Assembly: GCF_041081105.1 (NCBI RefSeq)
Contig: NZ_CP163528.1
Coordinates: 186,001-250,000, forward strand
DNA length: 64,000 nt
DNA from: Promicromonospora sp. Populi
GTDB taxonomy: Bacteria; Actinomycetota; Actinomycetes; Actinomycetales; Cellulomonadaceae
Reading direction: 5' to 3'
Made by a program: the position numbers and the translations under genes
Part shown: positions 8,263-17,949 of the stretch, piece by piece
Layout: every line of letters begins with the position of its first letter
How positions within the stretch are numbered: position 1 is the first letter of the stretch
The notes under the pieces: generated by a model
What the model saw: the letters and a program-made list of their open reading frames with translations, nothing else
What the model was told of the DNA's origin: nothing
Database searches by the model: none

Positions 8263-8955
8263 TCAGCGGTCGGGTAGGAGCACTATCGGCGGGCGGTCCA
8301 ACAGCGATAGCGGGTCGAGGTAGCGCTCGCCCCTGCGCACGCCCCAGTGCACGCAGGACTGCGGCGCGCAGTGGTTCGGCGCCGTCCTGTCGCCTGGATC
8401 ACCGTCGCCTGTCCGCGCACCCTCGACCACGCCTATCGCCGTACCGGCGGTGACGGCGGTCCCGGTCGGCACGGAGGCGGCGACCGGCTCCAGGCTGCTG
8501 CGCAGGCCGTCGAGGTGGGTGACCACCACTACACCGCGCCGCGCGACCTGTCCGGCGAAGGTCACGACGCCGGGCCCGGGGGAGACCACGCGGGTACCTG
8601 CGGGAGCGAGCAGGTCCACTCCGCGGTGCCCCGCGCCCCACTCTTGCTCGGGCGGGTCGAACCGGCGCTCGACGCCGAACGGCGGGTCCACACCGGGGAC
8701 GGGCGGCACGTACCCGGTCGCCGCGGGATCGTTCCGGCCCGCGCTGCTCGCGGCGCCGGCGGTCGAGGGGGTCCGGACGCCGCCGCCCGACGTGCGCAGC
8801 GTCTCGGCATCCGCCTGGACTGCTACGTCAGGTCCGGAACGCAGCGCAGCGGCGGGGGCACCTGCCGCGACCGTGACAAGAGCGAGTGCGAGAGCGAGCA
8901 GCGTGGCGCGGACCGCTGTGGGGAACGGGCCGAGGGTACGTGGCGGAGTGGTCAT
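8263..8955 (-). CDS. Secreted M23 family metallopeptidase (LytM-like)
   Basis: A 230-residue precursor. After a short basic N-terminus, a hydrophobic segment (VRATLLALALALVTVAAGAPA) looks like a signal peptide with an Ala-x-Ala end. The C-terminal half is an M23 peptidase domain with GHRGVDL (zinc His and Asp) and CVHWGV (last zinc His). The intermediate HxH-type motif is not cleanly seen, so activity is uncertain. Likely substrate is peptidoglycan outside the cell. The gene lies convergent to xerC and divergent from rpsB. ATG 8955 places the signal peptide near the N-terminus; an upstream in-frame start at 9006 is possible. Confidence 0.85.
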   Translation of the reverse strand: MTTPPRTLGPFPTAVRATLLALALALVTVAAGAPAAALRSGPDVAVQADAETLRTSGGGVRTPSTAGAASSAGRNDPAATGYVPPVPGVDPPFGVERRFDPPEQEWGAGHRGVDLLAPAGTRVVSPGPGVVTFAGQVARRGVVVVTHLDGLRSSLEPVAASVPTGTAVTAGTAIGVVEGARTGDGDPGDRTAPNHCAPQSCVHWGVRRGERYLDPLSLLDRPPIVLLPDR

Positions 8956-9145
8956 GCCGTCAGCCTCGCCCAGCGGGCCGGCGCTGCGCCGGGCCTGCGA
9001 GCCCACCTGTGCACAGCCGGGCCCAGACCGTTCCTGTGGTGATGCTCGCCGCCTACTGCCGCGGTCGCGAGGGGCTCTCAGCGGCCGCGGCCGACGTCAC
9101 AACCGGGGCACCTCGGCCGAGTCCTCGTTGCCTGGGCTGGTCGGG

Positions 9146-9415
9146 TAGACTTCCACCCGCGACCGGTATGCGCTCCCCAACCGGCAGACGATCTGTTTGC
9201 CCGGCAAGGAGAGCACTGGTCGACAACGCGCGTCACGGTACGTCGCGTCCGGCAGCGGTCCGGCCCACAGGGTCGGCGTCGGGCGCACAGTGACGCCAGG
9301 GGCACCGAAGGTGCCGACCCAACCCAAACCGCGGACCGGGCTCTGAGCTCCGGCGCCGCCTGAATTGTGTGCGGAGTCCCCGAGTTGATCTCGGACCGCA
9401 CCGAAAGGACGTGTC
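9146..9415 (+). promoter_or_regulatory. rpsB promoter and structured leader; rest of the 8956-9415 gap
   Basis: No gene is supported between 8956 and 9415. TAGACT (9146-9151) is a TAnnnT -10 box without a clear -35; it would give a leader of about 255 nt. The leader can fold: GGGTCGGC (9270-9277) pairs with GCCGACCC (9313-9320), extendable by wobbles, and encloses GGCG/CGCC (9282-9285 with 9294-9297). S2 leaders are known in other bacteria, but autoregulation here is inference. Nothing specific was seen in 8956-9145. Confidence 0.4.
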
Positions 9416-10441
9416 ATGGCCGTCGTGTCCATGCGCCAGCTCCTCGAGAGCGGTGTCCACTTCGGACACCAGACCCGCCGTTGGAACCCGAAGATGAAGC
9501 GCTTCATCTTCACGGAGCGCAACGGCATCTACATCGTCGACCTGCAGCAGTCGCTGCACTTCATCGACACCGCCTACGACTTCGTCAAGGAGACGGTCGC
9601 TCACGGCGGCTCGATCCTCTTCGTCGGCACCAAGAAGCAGGCACAGGAGCCGGTGGCCGAGCAGGCCGCCCGCGTCGGTATGCCGTACGTGAACCACCGC
9701 TGGCTCGGTGGCATGCTCACGAACTTCACCACCGTCCACAAGCGCCTTCAGCGGATGAAGGAGCTCGAGGAGATCGACTTCGACGACGTGGCGGCCTCGG
9801 GCCTCACGAAGAAGGAGCTCCTGGTGCTGCGCCGCGAGAAGGACAAGCTCGCGCGCACGCTCGGCGGTATCCGGGACATGGCCAAGGTTCCCTCGGCCGT
9901 CTGGATCGTCGACACGAACAAGGAGCACCTCGCGGTGGACGAGGCCCGCAAGCTGGGCATCCCCGTCGTGGCGATCCTCGACACCAACTGCGACCCCGAC
10001 ATGGTCGACTACGCGATCCCGGGCAACGACGACGCGATCCGCTCCGTCACGCTGCTCACCCGCGTGATCGCGGACGCCGCTGCCGAGGGCCTCATGCAGC
10101 GCCACTCGGGCAACAAGACCGGTGCCGAGGCCGAGGCCGCCGCCGAGCCGCTGGCCGAGTGGGAGCGCGAGCTCCTGGCCGGCGCCGAGGGCACCGTCGA
10201 GACCCCGGCCGAGTCCGCCGAGGGCAACGTCACCGACGCCGCCGCCGAGGCTGCTGCTGCCGCCACGCCGGCTGGGCCCGCCGCCGTCGTCGAGGCCGTG
10301 GAGGCCGCCGAGGCCACGACGGCTCCGGCCGCCGAGGTCGTCGTCGAGACTGCCCCCGAGGCCGTCGAGGCCGTCGAGGCAGCTCCGGAGGCCGTCGAGG
10401 CCCCCGAGGCCGCTGAGGCAGAGGCCGAGACCGAGAAGTGA
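9416..10441 (+). CDS. rpsB: 30S ribosomal protein S2
   Basis: A 341-residue S2. The core is typical: [20 protein letters not shown] at the start, [12 protein letters not shown], and [12 protein letters not shown]. The last roughly 90 residues are an Ala/Glu/Val-rich acidic extension of the kind seen in actinobacterial S2, longer than the E. coli protein. ATG 9416 follows AAAGGA. It begins the rpsB-tsf-pyrH-frr-cdsA-rlmN cluster, and a 13-bp hairpin separates it from tsf, so the S2:EF-Ts ratio may be set by partial termination. Confidence 0.97.
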   Translation: MAVVSMRQLLESGVHFGHQTRRWNPKMKRFIFTERNGIYIVDLQQSLHFIDTAYDFVKETVAHGGSILFVGTKKQAQEPVAEQAARVGMPYVNHRWLGGMLTNFTTVHKRLQRMKELEEIDFDDVAASGLTKKELLVLRREKDKLARTLGGIRDMAKVPSAVWIVDTNKEHLAVDEARKLGIPVVAILDTNCDPDMVDYAIPGNDDAIRSVTLLTRVIADAAAEGLMQRHSGNKTGAEAEAAAEPLAEWERELLAGAEGTVETPAESAEGNVTDAAAEAAAAATPAGPAAVVEAVEAAEATTAPAAEVVVETAPEAVEAVEAAPEAVEAPEAAEAEAETEK

Positions 10442-10447
10442 CGCGCT

Positions 10448-10486
10448 GCGCTGACCGGGCCCGCGTCATGCGTGCCCGGTCAGCGC
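10448..10486 (+). terminator. rpsB-tsf intergenic hairpin
   Basis: GCGCTGACCGGGC at 10448-10460 is perfectly complementary to 10474-10486, with a 13-nt loop. It starts 7 bp after the rpsB stop and lacks a T-run. It is likely a partial terminator or an mRNA-stabilising end inside the rpsB-tsf operon. Confidence 0.55.
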
Positions 10487-10547
10487 CCCGCTCCTGAAGG
10501 TCGCACGACCTCCCACGAACAACACGACTGCACGGAGGACCAGAACA

Positions 10548-11387
10548 ATGGCGAACTACACCGCCGCTGACATCAAGGCGCTGCGTGAGCGGACCGGCGC
10601 CGGCATGCTCGACGTCAAGAAGGCCCTGGACACGGCCGACGGCGACACCGAGAAGGCCATCGAGATCATCCGCACCAAGGGCCTGGCCCGCGCCGCCAAG
10701 CGCGAGGGCAACGCCACGTCCGAGGGTCTCGTCGCCGTCAAGGTCGACGACACCGCGGCCGGCCAGGTCGCCACGATGATCGAGCTGAACGCCGAGACGG
10801 ACTTCGTCGTCAAGAACGAGAAGTTCATCGCGCTGGCCGACGCCGTCCTGACGGCCGCTGCCGCCGCCGGCGCCACCGACGAGGTCTCGGCCTCGGCGGC
10901 CCCCACCGCGGAGGGCACCGTCGCCGACCTCATCGCCGCACAGGGCGCCACGCTGGGCGAGAAGATCGTCCTGCGTCGTGTCGCGCGCGTCGAGGGCCCC
11001 AAGGTCACGACGTACCTGCACAAGACGGCCAAGGACCTGCCGCCGTCGATCGGTGTGCTCGTCGTCACCGACGAGGCGGGCGCCGCCGTCGCCAAGGACG
11101 TCGCGCAGCACATCGCCGCGCTGGCGCCGAAGTACCTCACGCGTGACGAGGTCCCGGCGGACGTCGTCGAGAAGGAGCGTGCGATCGCTCTGGAGACCTC
11201 GAAGAACGAGGGCAAGCCGGAGGCCGCGCTGCCCAAGATCGTCGAGGGTCGCCTGAACGGCTTCTTCAAGGAGGTCGTCCTGCTCGACCAGCCGCTGGCC
11301 AAGGACCCGAAGACCACTGTCGGCAAGCACGTCGCCGCAGCGAACGGTTCCGTGACCGCGTTCGTGCGTTTCCGCGTCGGTTCCTGA
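10548..11387 (+). CDS. tsf: Elongation factor Ts
   Basis: A 279-residue nucleotide-exchange factor for EF-Tu. The UBA-like N-terminus ([24 protein letters not shown]) contains the family signature. The exchange motif is recognisable as [12 protein letters not shown] (the TDFV element), and the C-terminal core subdomains follow. ATG 10548 has GGAGG eight bases upstream. It sits between two hairpins, in its standard position after rpsB. Confidence 0.97.
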   Translation: MANYTAADIKALRERTGAGMLDVKKALDTADGDTEKAIEIIRTKGLARAAKREGNATSEGLVAVKVDDTAAGQVATMIELNAETDFVVKNEKFIALADAVLTAAAAAGATDEVSASAAPTAEGTVADLIAAQGATLGEKIVLRRVARVEGPKVTTYLHKTAKDLPPSIGVLVVTDEAGAAVAKDVAQHIAALAPKYLTRDEVPADVVEKERAIALETSKNEGKPEAALPKIVEGRLNGFFKEVVLLDQPLAKDPKTTVGKHVAAANGSVTAFVRFRVGS

Positions 11388-11397
11388 CGCAGCTCGT

Positions 11398-11431
11398 CGG
11401 CCCGGTCCGCGCTTCGGCGCGGACCGGGCCG
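11398..11431 (+). terminator. Terminator hairpin after tsf
   Basis: A perfect 15-bp stem (11398-11412 with 11417-11431) is capped by a C(TTCG)G tetraloop, 10 bp after the tsf stop. It is very stable but has no T-run. It separates tsf from pyrH. Confidence 0.75.
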
Positions 11432-11511
11432 ACGCGTACGCGGGCCGGTTCCTCTCGACGGGGCGGTCCGCACGATGTCCCGGCAGTGACGAGAAGAAGG
11501 GTGACGGACCA

Positions 11512-12267
11512 GTGAGCGACGAGGCGACCCAGGACTTCGCGGTGGACGACGAGGGCAAGCCGGCCCGGCGTGTCCTGTTGAAACTGTCGGGTGAGGCATT
11601 CGGCGGCGGCAGCGTGGGGCTCGATGCCGACGTCGTCCGGCGGATGGCGAAGGAGATCGGTGTGGCCGTCCGAGACGGCATCCAGGTCGCCATCGTCGTC
11701 GGCGGCGGGAACTTCTTCCGCGGCGCCGAGCTGAGCGTGGCCGGGATGGACCGCGCCCGCGCGGACTACATGGGCATGCTCGGCACGGTCATGAACTGCC
11801 TGGCCCTCCAGGACTTCCTGGAGCAGGCCGGCGTCAAGACGCGGGTGCAGACCGCCATCACGATGGGCCAGGTCGCCGAGCCCTACATCCCGCTGCGCGC
11901 GATCCGGCACATGGAGAAGGGCCGCGTGGTCATCTTCGGTGCGGGCGCGGGCATGCCGTACTTCTCCACCGACACCGTCGCGGTGCAGCGGGCGCTGGAG
12001 ACGCACTGCGAGCAGGTGGTCATGGGCAAGAACGGCGTCGACGGCGTCTACGACTCGGACCCGCGCCGCAACCCCGACGCGAAGAAGCTTGACCACCTGA
12101 CCTACACCGACGCCCTCGTGAACCGGCTCGGCGTCATGGACGACACGGCGCTGGCCATGTGCCGCGACAACGACGTCCAGATGCGGGTCTTCGGTATGGA
12201 GGGCGAGGGCAACGTCACCCGCGCGCTGGCCGGTGAGCCGATCGGCACGCTGATCACCACACGCTGA
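11512..12267 (+). CDS. pyrH: Uridylate kinase (UMP kinase)
   Basis: A 251-residue amino-acid-kinase-fold enzyme that phosphorylates UMP to UDP. Visible motifs are [13 protein letters not shown] (phosphate loop), [14 protein letters not shown], and [13 protein letters not shown] followed by [12 protein letters not shown]. The GTG start was chosen for position after GAAGAAGG and for agreement with an unconserved acidic N-terminal tail. It lies between tsf and frr, as in most bacteria. Confidence 0.96.
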   Translation: MSDEATQDFAVDDEGKPARRVLLKLSGEAFGGGSVGLDADVVRRMAKEIGVAVRDGIQVAIVVGGGNFFRGAELSVAGMDRARADYMGMLGTVMNCLALQDFLEQAGVKTRVQTAITMGQVAEPYIPLRAIRHMEKGRVVIFGAGAGMPYFSTDTVAVQRALETHCEQVVMGKNGVDGVYDSDPRRNPDAKKLDHLTYTDALVNRLGVMDDTALAMCRDNDVQMRVFGMEGEGNVTRALAGEPIGTLITTR

Positions 12268-12310
12268 GCGCGCGTGCGGCCCGGTCAGCCCCGGGGAAAC
12301 GCGCGATCCT

Positions 12311-12340
12311 TTCGATGGCCGGGCAAAGTGTCCGTAGAGT
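12311..12340 (+). promoter_or_regulatory. Candidate promoter for frr
   Basis: TTCGAT (12311-12316), an 18-bp spacer and TAGAGT (12335-12340) lie in the pyrH-frr gap, about 40 bp before the frr start. The -10 fits TAnnnT; the -35 is weak. Confidence 0.35.
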
Positions 12341-12380
12341 GGCCCCGGCACCACCCGTAGACCGAATGACAGGAGCAGTG

Positions 12381-12938
12381 GTGATCGACGAGACCCTCCT
12401 CGAAGCCGAGGAAAAGATGGAGAAGGCGATCGAGGTCGCCAAGGAGGACTTCGCGGGCATCCGTACCGGTCGCGCGAACGCGGGGATGTTCAGCAAGATC
12501 ACCGTCGACTACTACGGCGCGCCGACGCCGCTGCAGCAGCTGGCGTCGTTCAACATCCCGGACGCCCGCACCGTGCTGGTCGCCCCGTTCGACAAGAGCT
12601 CGGTGCCCGCCGTCGAGAAGGCGCTGCGCGACTCCGACCTGGGTGTGAACCCGGCGACCGACGGCAACGCCATCCGCATCGTGCTGCCCTCCCTGACGGA
12701 GGAGCGGCGTCGCGACTACGTGAAGCTCGCCAAGTCGAAGGCCGAGGACTCGCGCGTCTCGGTACGCAACATCCGGCGCAAGGCCAAGGAGACGCTGGAC
12801 CGCATCGTCAAGGACGGCGAGGCAGGCGAGGACGAGGTCACGCGCGCGGAGAAGGAGCTGGACAAGATCACCAAGAGCCACGTCGAGATCATCGACCAGC
12901 TGCTCTCCAGCAAGGAGAGCGAGCTGCTCGAGGTCTGA
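12381..12938 (+). CDS. frr: Ribosome recycling factor
   Basis: A 185-residue factor that, with EF-G, splits post-termination ribosomes. It has the canonical beginning [20 protein letters not shown] and the [17 protein letters not shown] block, and ends with the usual coiled helical domain. The GTG at 12381 gives exactly the family length and has AGGAG five bases upstream. Its TGA shares one base with the cdsA ATG, indicating translational coupling. Confidence 0.97.
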   Translation: MIDETLLEAEEKMEKAIEVAKEDFAGIRTGRANAGMFSKITVDYYGAPTPLQQLASFNIPDARTVLVAPFDKSSVPAVEKALRDSDLGVNPATDGNAIRIVLPSLTEERRRDYVKLAKSKAEDSRVSVRNIRRKAKETLDRIVKDGEAGEDEVTRAEKELDKITKSHVEIIDQLLSSKESELLEV

Positions 12939-13831
12939 TGTCCGCACCGCCTCGAGACAGAACAGAGCGAGACATTGCGCACACCGACGTGAGCCCCGAA
13001 CCAGAGCCCGCACCGGCCCCGAAGCAGTCCCGGGCAGGACGTAACCTGCCAGCCGCCATCCTGGTCGGCCTGGGGCTGCTCGCCGCCGTCGGCGCATCGC
13101 TGTACTGGCGGCCCGAGCCGTTCGTCCTGTTCGTCGTCCTCCTGATGTGGGCGGGGCTCTGGGAGCTGCGGCAGGCGTTCGCGCGTCGTGACCTGCGGCT
13201 GCCGATGGTCCCGCTGTACGTCGGGTCCGCCGGCATGCTCGTCTCGGCGTACCGGGGCGGCCCAGAGGCGCTGTTCGTCGCCTTTGTGCTGACCGTGGCC
13301 GCGGCAGTGGTGTGGCGGGCGCTTGACGGCTCGGGCCTGCGGGCCGTGCGGGACTCAGCGGCGGCCGTGTTCGCCGCCGCCTATCTCCCGTTCCTGTGCG
13401 GCTTCGTCATCCTGATGCTCGCGCAGCCCGACGGCGAGATCCGCGTGGTGCTGTTCATCCTCATGGCGGTCGCCAACGACACGGGCGGCTACATCGCCGG
13501 CGTCCTGCTGGGCCGGCACCCGCTGGCACCGAGCGTCAGCCCCAAGAAGTCCTGGGAAGGGCTGGCGGGCTCGATCGTGCTGGCCACGGCTGTGGGCGTG
13601 CTCGGCGCCGTGTACGGCCTCGGCGAGAGCCCGCTGCTCGGTGTTGCGCTCGGCGTCATGACCGCAATCACTGCCACGATCGGCGATCTCGCCGAGTCGC
13701 TCCTCAAGCGTGACCTAGAATTGAAGGACATGGGCTCATTGCTCCCGGGGCACGGGGGCGTGCTGGATCGCCTCGACTCGATGATCATCACAGCGCCCTT
13801 CGTCTATCTTGTGCTCTCGGTGGTTGCCTGA
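12938..13831 (+). CDS. cdsA: Phosphatidate cytidylyltransferase
   Basis: A 297-residue integral membrane enzyme that makes CDP-diacylglycerol from CTP and phosphatidic acid. Several hydrophobic helices follow a polar N-terminus rich in Pro/Glu. The C-terminal signature is present: [12 protein letters not shown], then [18 protein letters not shown] and [14 protein letters not shown]. It overlaps both frr and rlmN by one base, so frr-cdsA-rlmN are translationally linked. Confidence 0.95.
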   Translation: MSAPPRDRTERDIAHTDVSPEPEPAPAPKQSRAGRNLPAAILVGLGLLAAVGASLYWRPEPFVLFVVLLMWAGLWELRQAFARRDLRLPMVPLYVGSAGMLVSAYRGGPEALFVAFVLTVAAAVVWRALDGSGLRAVRDSAAAVFAAAYLPFLCGFVILMLAQPDGEIRVVLFILMAVANDTGGYIAGVLLGRHPLAPSVSPKKSWEGLAGSIVLATAVGVLGAVYGLGESPLLGVALGVMTAITATIGDLAESLLKRDLELKDMGSLLPGHGGVLDRLDSMIITAPFVYLVLSVVA

Positions 13832-14991
13832 TGAAAACTCCCCTTGCCCAGCCGGTCGTACGGCCGTCGGACGAGACCCCTGCGATCCCGCTGCAGATGG
13901 CGCCGAAGCGCCGCGGCAAGCCGCCGAAGCACTTTGCCGACCTCACTCCCGAGGAGCGGGTGGCCTCCGTCGTCGAGGCGGGCGAGCCCGCGTTCCGGGC
14001 CAAGCAGCTCGCGACGCACTACTTCACGCACTTCACGAGCGACCCGGCGAAGATGACGGACCTCCCGGCGAGCTCCCGCGACGCCCTGGCGAGCACGATG
14101 TTCCCCGAGCTGATGCGGCCCACGCGCAAGCTGGAGGCCGACGGCGGCACCACGGTCAAGACCCTGTGGCACCTGTTCGACGAGGCCAAGGTCGAGTCGG
14201 TGCTGATGCGCTATCCGCAGCGCACCACGCTGTGCGTCTCCAGCCAGGCCGGCTGCGGTATGGCCTGCCCGTTCTGCGCGACGGGCCAGCTCGGCCTGAC
14301 CCGCAACCTGTCGACGGCGGAGATCCTGGAGCAGGTTCGTGCCGCGTTCCGCTCGCTGGCCGACGGCGAGATCCCCGGCGGCGTCACCCGGCTGAACAAC
14401 CTGGTGTTCATGGGCATGGGCGAACCGCTGGCCAACTACAAGGCAGTCATCGAGACGGTGCGGACCCTGGTGGCGCCGCAGCCGGAGGGCTTCGGTATGT
14501 CGGCCCGCAACATCACGGTCTCGACGGTGGGCCTGGTCCCGGCCATGCAGAAGCTGACCAAGGAGGGCATCCCGGTCACGCTGGCACTCTCCCTGCACGC
14601 GCCCGACGACGACCTGCGCTCCGAGCTCGTGCCGATCAACACGCGCTGGAGCGTGGACGAGACGCTCGACACCGCGCGGAACTACTTCGAGGTCACCGGT
14701 CGTCGGGTGTCCATCGAGTACGCGCTGATCAAGGACATGAACGACCACGCCTGGCGTGCTGACCTGCTGGGCGAGAAGCTCAACGCCCGCGGCCGCGGCT
14801 GGGTGCACGTGAACCCGATCCCGCTCAACCCGACCCCCGGTTCGATCTGGACCGCGAGCGACCGGGATGTCGAGGACGAGTTTGTGGCACGATTGCGCGG
14901 TCACGGGATCCCGACCACGATCCGTGATACCCGCGGGAGCGATATCGACGGGGCCTGCGGGCAGCTTGCGGCTGAGGAGGACGACGAGTGA
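13831..14991 (+). CDS. rlmN: Dual-specificity 23S rRNA/tRNA (adenine-C2)-methyltransferase RlmN
   Basis: A 386-residue radical-SAM enzyme that methylates C2 of A2503 in 23S rRNA and A37 in some tRNAs. The cluster motif is [15 protein letters not shown] (Cys142, Cys146, Cys149). The [10 protein letters not shown] segment and the C-terminal DGACGQL cysteine used in the methyl-transfer cycle are present. An extra Pro/Lys-rich N-terminus precedes [11 protein letters not shown]. The ATG overlaps the cdsA stop, and its end overlaps the next gene by 4 bp. Confidence 0.95.
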   Translation: MKTPLAQPVVRPSDETPAIPLQMAPKRRGKPPKHFADLTPEERVASVVEAGEPAFRAKQLATHYFTHFTSDPAKMTDLPASSRDALASTMFPELMRPTRKLEADGGTTVKTLWHLFDEAKVESVLMRYPQRTTLCVSSQAGCGMACPFCATGQLGLTRNLSTAEILEQVRAAFRSLADGEIPGGVTRLNNLVFMGMGEPLANYKAVIETVRTLVAPQPEGFGMSARNITVSTVGLVPAMQKLTKEGIPVTLALSLHAPDDDLRSELVPINTRWSVDETLDTARNYFEVTGRRVSIEYALIKDMNDHAWRADLLGEKLNARGRGWVHVNPIPLNPTPGSIWTASDRDVEDEFVARLRGHGIPTTIRDTRGSDIDGACGQLAAEEDDE

Positions 14992-15539
14992 GTGGGATGT
15001 TCAACAGCGTTCCCGCGATGCGCACCGGGTACGACAAGGACGAGGTCGACGAGTTCTTCGACCACGCCCGGCAGGCTTATGAAGGACGCACTGCAGACCG
15101 GCTGACCAGCGCCGACATCCAGGCGTCGACTTTCGACCTGACGCGGGGTGGCTACAACACCCACGAGGTCGACGCGGCGCTCGACCGGCTGGAGGCGGCA
15201 TTCATCGCCCGGCAGCGTGCGGAGTACGCGGCGGCACACGGCCAGCAGGCCTGGATGAACGCGCTCGCCGAGCGTGCACGTTCCCTGTACGGGCGGCTCG
15301 GCCGCCCGGACGGGGACAAGTTCGCGCCCGCCGACCGTGGCTCGCAGGGCTACGACAAGGACGACGTCGACGACCTGTGCGACCGGCTCATCGGGTACTT
15401 CGACCGCCAGGAGCCGCTGACCGCTGGCGACATCCGGTCGGCCACGTTCGGCCGGGCCCGCGGCGGCGACGCCTACGACGAGGGTTCGGTGGACGCATTC
15501 CTCAGCCGCGCGGTAGAGGTCCTGCTCGGGGTGGAGTGA
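14988..15539 (+). CDS. DivIVA-domain (DivI1A) repeat protein
   Basis: A 183-residue protein with repeated DivI1A-type segments: [58 protein letters not shown] and [19 protein letters not shown]. These resemble the N-terminal membrane-curvature segment of DivIVA/Wag31, but the long coiled coil is missing, so it is not the polar scaffold itself. Role is unknown; binding to cell-envelope or division partners is inference. The GTG start overlaps the rlmN stop (GTGA), so it is translated with rlmN. Confidence 0.85.
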   Translation: MSGMFNSVPAMRTGYDKDEVDEFFDHARQAYEGRTADRLTSADIQASTFDLTRGGYNTHEVDAALDRLEAAFIARQRAEYAAAHGQQAWMNALAERARSLYGRLGRPDGDKFAPADRGSQGYDKDDVDDLCDRLIGYFDRQEPLTAGDIRSATFGRARGGDAYDEGSVDAFLSRAVEVLLGVE

Positions 15540-15564
15540 CGCCTCGGCGGTGCGGGCCGCCGGA

Positions 15565-15592
15565 TTGCCGAGATGAGGCTAGGCTCTGTAAG
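15565..15592 (+). promoter_or_regulatory. Candidate promoter of the methyltransferase gene
   Basis: TTGCCG (15565-15570), a 16-bp spacer and TGTAAG (15587-15592) lie about 50 bp before the GTG at 15642. The match is partial. Confidence 0.3.
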
Positions 15593-15641
15593 ACACGACA
15601 TCCGACGGCAGACCGCACACTTTGGTTGGAGATGTGGCGGA

Positions 15642-16541
15642 GTGAGTGACGACGCTGAGTGGCTGGTCGAGCTGGGCGCCGCCCCGTCACCCGCCCAGTT
15701 TCTGTACCGGGACGTGATCGCCCGGCAACGTGCCGCCTACAGTTCCTTCGCGCGTGGCTATGAGGTCGACGCCGAGCGGAGGGAGACCTGGGCCGGCAGG
15801 TGGTTGCAGCCGGCCATGCGGCATATCGACCTCGGCGGGCGTAAGAAGTCCGCCGTGCGCGTGCTTGACGTCGGATCGGGCATCGGGACCTTCGCGGGGC
15901 ATCTGGCCCGCGAAGGTTTCGACGTGTGGGCGATCGACATAGCCGACGAGATGGTGAAGCGTACCCGTGCGCGGCTGCGTGGCGTGTACGGATCCGACGC
16001 GCAGCGTCGTGCCGTCCGCGGAAGCTTCATGGAGCACGACTTCGCGTCTCAGCGGTTCGACCTGATCCTGGGCGTCGCCTTCGTCCATTGCCTGCCCAAG
16101 CCCGTCGACGTGTTGGCGATGCGCAAGATGGCCAGGCTGCTGACCCCGGACGGGATCGCGTACCTGACCACGACGGACGAACCCGACGGCGGGGAGGCTC
16201 TCGCGCTCAAGGACGCTATGCGCGGCGAACGCGACGGCACGCTCATGCGTCGCTACCGGACCCGGTACACACCGACGCAGTTCATCGAACGGATCCGTGC
16301 GAGTGGCCTCACCCCCTGGTCGTGGCCGAGACAGGGCGCTCCGGTTGAGCTCGACCGCTCGACGCCTAGTAACAACATGCCGATCTTCCAGGACACGCAC
16401 GTCCGCAGAAAACGCTGGGTCGACGTCGTGGCGACCCGATCCGGGGTGCCGCTCCCGATGCCCACGGTCTACGCCGGCGCTGCAGAACCCGCCCGGTCGC
16501 ACGAGAAGCCACCCACGGCTCCGCTGGCCGTCGTCGGCTGA
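15642..16541 (+). CDS. Class I SAM-dependent methyltransferase
   Basis: A 299-residue protein with a class I methyltransferase fold. Motif I is VLDVGSGIGTFAGHLA (near residues 74-89), followed by WAIDIADEMVKRTRARL (motif II) and FDLILGVAFVHCL (motif IV region). The C-terminal 80 residues (VRRKRWVDVVATRSG...) are not part of the core fold, and the end is Ala/Pro-rich. The substrate is unknown. GTG 15642 is preceded by a G-rich stretch; an ATG at 15573 would lie in the putative promoter. It appears to be a single-gene unit. Confidence 0.8.
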   Translation: MSDDAEWLVELGAAPSPAQFLYRDVIARQRAAYSSFARGYEVDAERRETWAGRWLQPAMRHIDLGGRKKSAVRVLDVGSGIGTFAGHLAREGFDVWAIDIADEMVKRTRARLRGVYGSDAQRRAVRGSFMEHDFASQRFDLILGVAFVHCLPKPVDVLAMRKMARLLTPDGIAYLTTTDEPDGGEALALKDAMRGERDGTLMRRYRTRYTPTQFIERIRASGLTPWSWPRQGAPVELDRSTPSNNMPIFQDTHVRRKRWVDVVATRSGVPLPMPTVYAGAAEPARSHEKPPTAPLAVVG

Positions 16542-16551
16542 CCGAGGGGTC

Positions 16552-17346
16552 TCAAGCGGGTCGTCGCGCGGCGGCAGCCCTGGTTTCGCTCGTGAAGTCG
16601 TGCCCGGCGAGCCGGGAGAAAGCGGCCACCACGATCTCGAGGATGGCAGGGTTGCCGTTGTCGGACTCGTAGTGCTTGGCCTCGAGCCAGAACCGGGCGT
16701 CGGGCGCACCGCCGTAGTAGTGGTGCTCGATGATGCCGACCGCGCTCGTGGTCCCAGGGTCGGCGACAGTCAGGCTCACGGGCATGAACATGCGGTGCGT
16801 GTGGATGGTGACGGAGCCCTCACCGAACCGCGTGTTGAGGTCCTTGCCGAGGATCACGAGGGCCGCGTGTGACTCCCGTACCAGGACGTCAAAGCGCGTG
16901 TGGCCGTAGTACCAGCCCGTGACGCGACGGCCGGTGCGGTCCCACCGGAGCCATCGGGGCTCGGGCATCACGAAATGGACCTGGACACCGCGGGCGACGG
17001 CCTGTTCCACGATGGTGGGTGAGCGCGAGATCTTGGTCATCCCGATACCGCAACAGACGATGGTCCGGTGGGCGTTCTGGAAGATGTCGGTGAACTGGTC
17101 GGTGCCTTTCCGAGCATGGCCGATCTTGGAGATCCCTCGCAGGCGCTGAAGCTCGGCGCGCGCGATCCCGTCTCGGAGGATGCGTACGACGACGGTGGTG
17201 CCCAGACCGACGAGCAGAAGCGACATCGTGATGACGACCGTCGTCGTGACGGTGTCGTCCAGGAGGTTGGGGACGAAGGCGAGCAAGAGGTTGGCGACCG
17301 AGCCGACCGTGACCAGGAGTAAGCCTCCGCGGGTCCAGCGTTCCAT
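16552..17346 (-). CDS. Two-TM membrane protein with a PLD-like cytoplasmic domain, function unknown
   Basis: A 264-residue protein. Residues 8-28 and 33-55 are hydrophobic, giving a short N-terminal hairpin in the membrane. The rest is soluble: GTDQFTDIFQNAHRTIVCCG..., then TIVEQAVARGVQVHFVMPEP resembles the alpha/beta unit of phospholipase-D-like proteins that sit beside membrane or defence systems, and IHTHRMFMP could be an HxK-like remnant. A full HKD motif is not visible, so catalysis is doubtful. GGAGG precedes the ATG. The upstream region is unusually AT-rich. It does not look cotranscribed with any neighbour. Confidence 0.62.
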   Translation of the reverse strand: MERWTRGGLLLVTVGSVANLLLAFVPNLLDDTVTTTVVITMSLLLVGLGTTVVVRILRDGIARAELQRLRGISKIGHARKGTDQFTDIFQNAHRTIVCCGIGMTKISRSPTIVEQAVARGVQVHFVMPEPRWLRWDRTGRRVTGWYYGHTRFDVLVRESHAALVILGKDLNTRFGEGSVTIHTHRMFMPVSLTVADPGTTSAVGIIEHHYYGGAPDARFWLEAKHYESDNGNPAILEIVVAAFSRLAGHDFTSETRAAAARRPA

Positions 17347-17369
17347 GGCGATGCACCTCCGAGATGGCG

Positions 17370-17451
17370 ATCTCTATGAGAGATATTCATCTACCTCAGG
17401 GCCGACTACCGTCACAGGTAATATAACTGTAAATTTCCGATAATGGATGTT
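17370..17451 (-). promoter_or_regulatory. AT-rich regulatory region of the PLD-like gene
   Basis: The 146-bp gap 17347-17492 contains an island far below genome G+C (for example TAATATAACTGTAAATTT near 17418-17435). ATCTCT-ATG-AGAGAT at 17370-17384 is a perfect inverted repeat just upstream of the gene. A promoter or operator here is plausible, but no hexamer pair with good spacing was found. Confidence 0.35.
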
Positions 17452-17492
17452 CTGGCGGTCGCGACATTGGAGGAGGGCTGAACCTCGACCGG

Positions 17493-17888
17493 TCAGACGG
17501 CGGTCGCGGGCTCCTGGTCCTCGCGTAGGAGCACCTCGTGCCGGGTCGCCGTCAGGAAGCCCCGGATCGCGTCCCGGCTCCGGGTGAGGCAGTCGATCCG
17601 CGCCTGGACGCCCACCAGCTCCGTCGCGAGCTGCTCGGCGATCTCGCGCGGGCACGTCGGGTCGTGGCGGTCCGCGGCATCCTCGGCGTCGAGCAGGACC
17701 TTGACGAGCCGGGTCGGGATGCCCGCCTGGACCAGCCCCGCCACCCGCGACACCCGGTCCACGTGCGTCTCCGTATAGGTGCGGTAGCCGTTGGGCGCGC
17801 GGTCGGCCTCGAGCAGGTCCTGCTGCTCGTAGTACCGGATGAGGCGGGTCGTCACGCCCGTCCGCGCGGCAAGCTCACCGATCTTCAT
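17493..17888 (-). CDS. MerR family transcriptional regulator
   Basis: A 131-residue regulator. It starts MKIGELAARTGVTTRLIRYY (MerR winged helix), continues with YRTYTETHVDRVSRVAGL, and ends in a dimerisation helix (EIAEQLATELVGVQARIDCL) and a short tail. No cysteine cluster for metal binding stands out beyond two isolated Cys, so a drug or other small-molecule signal is more likely than a metal. GGAGG lies upstream of the ATG. It is divergent from an MFS exporter, and the shared 61-bp gap holds an inverted repeat in a MerR-style promoter, so it probably controls both genes. Confidence 0.9.
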   Translation of the reverse strand: MKIGELAARTGVTTRLIRYYEQQDLLEADRAPNGYRTYTETHVDRVSRVAGLVQAGIPTRLVKVLLDAEDAADRHDPTCPREIAEQLATELVGVQARIDCLTRSRDAIRGFLTATRHEVLLREDQEPATAV

Positions 17889-17910
17889 GGTTCTACCTCC
17901 GGGCAGACGC

Positions 17911-17942
17911 TTGACATTGACACTGGTGTCAAACTTTAGCGT
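17911..17942 (+). promoter_or_regulatory. MerR-type promoter/operator for the MFS gene
   Basis: TTGACA (17911-17916) and TAGCGT (17937-17942) are 20 bp apart, longer than the usual 17 bp, as at MerR-activated promoters. The spacer holds TTGACAC-TG-GTGTCAA (17917-17932), a perfect inverted repeat. The ATG of the MFS gene begins 7 bp after the -10 box, so the transcript would be leaderless. Confidence 0.65.
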
Positions 17943-17949
17943 TGCCGAC

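Noticed and set aside
10150..10441. Ala/Glu tail of rpsB as a frameshift artefact
   Set aside because: The tail is in frame, compositionally biased like other actinobacterial S2 tails, and ends at a hairpin.
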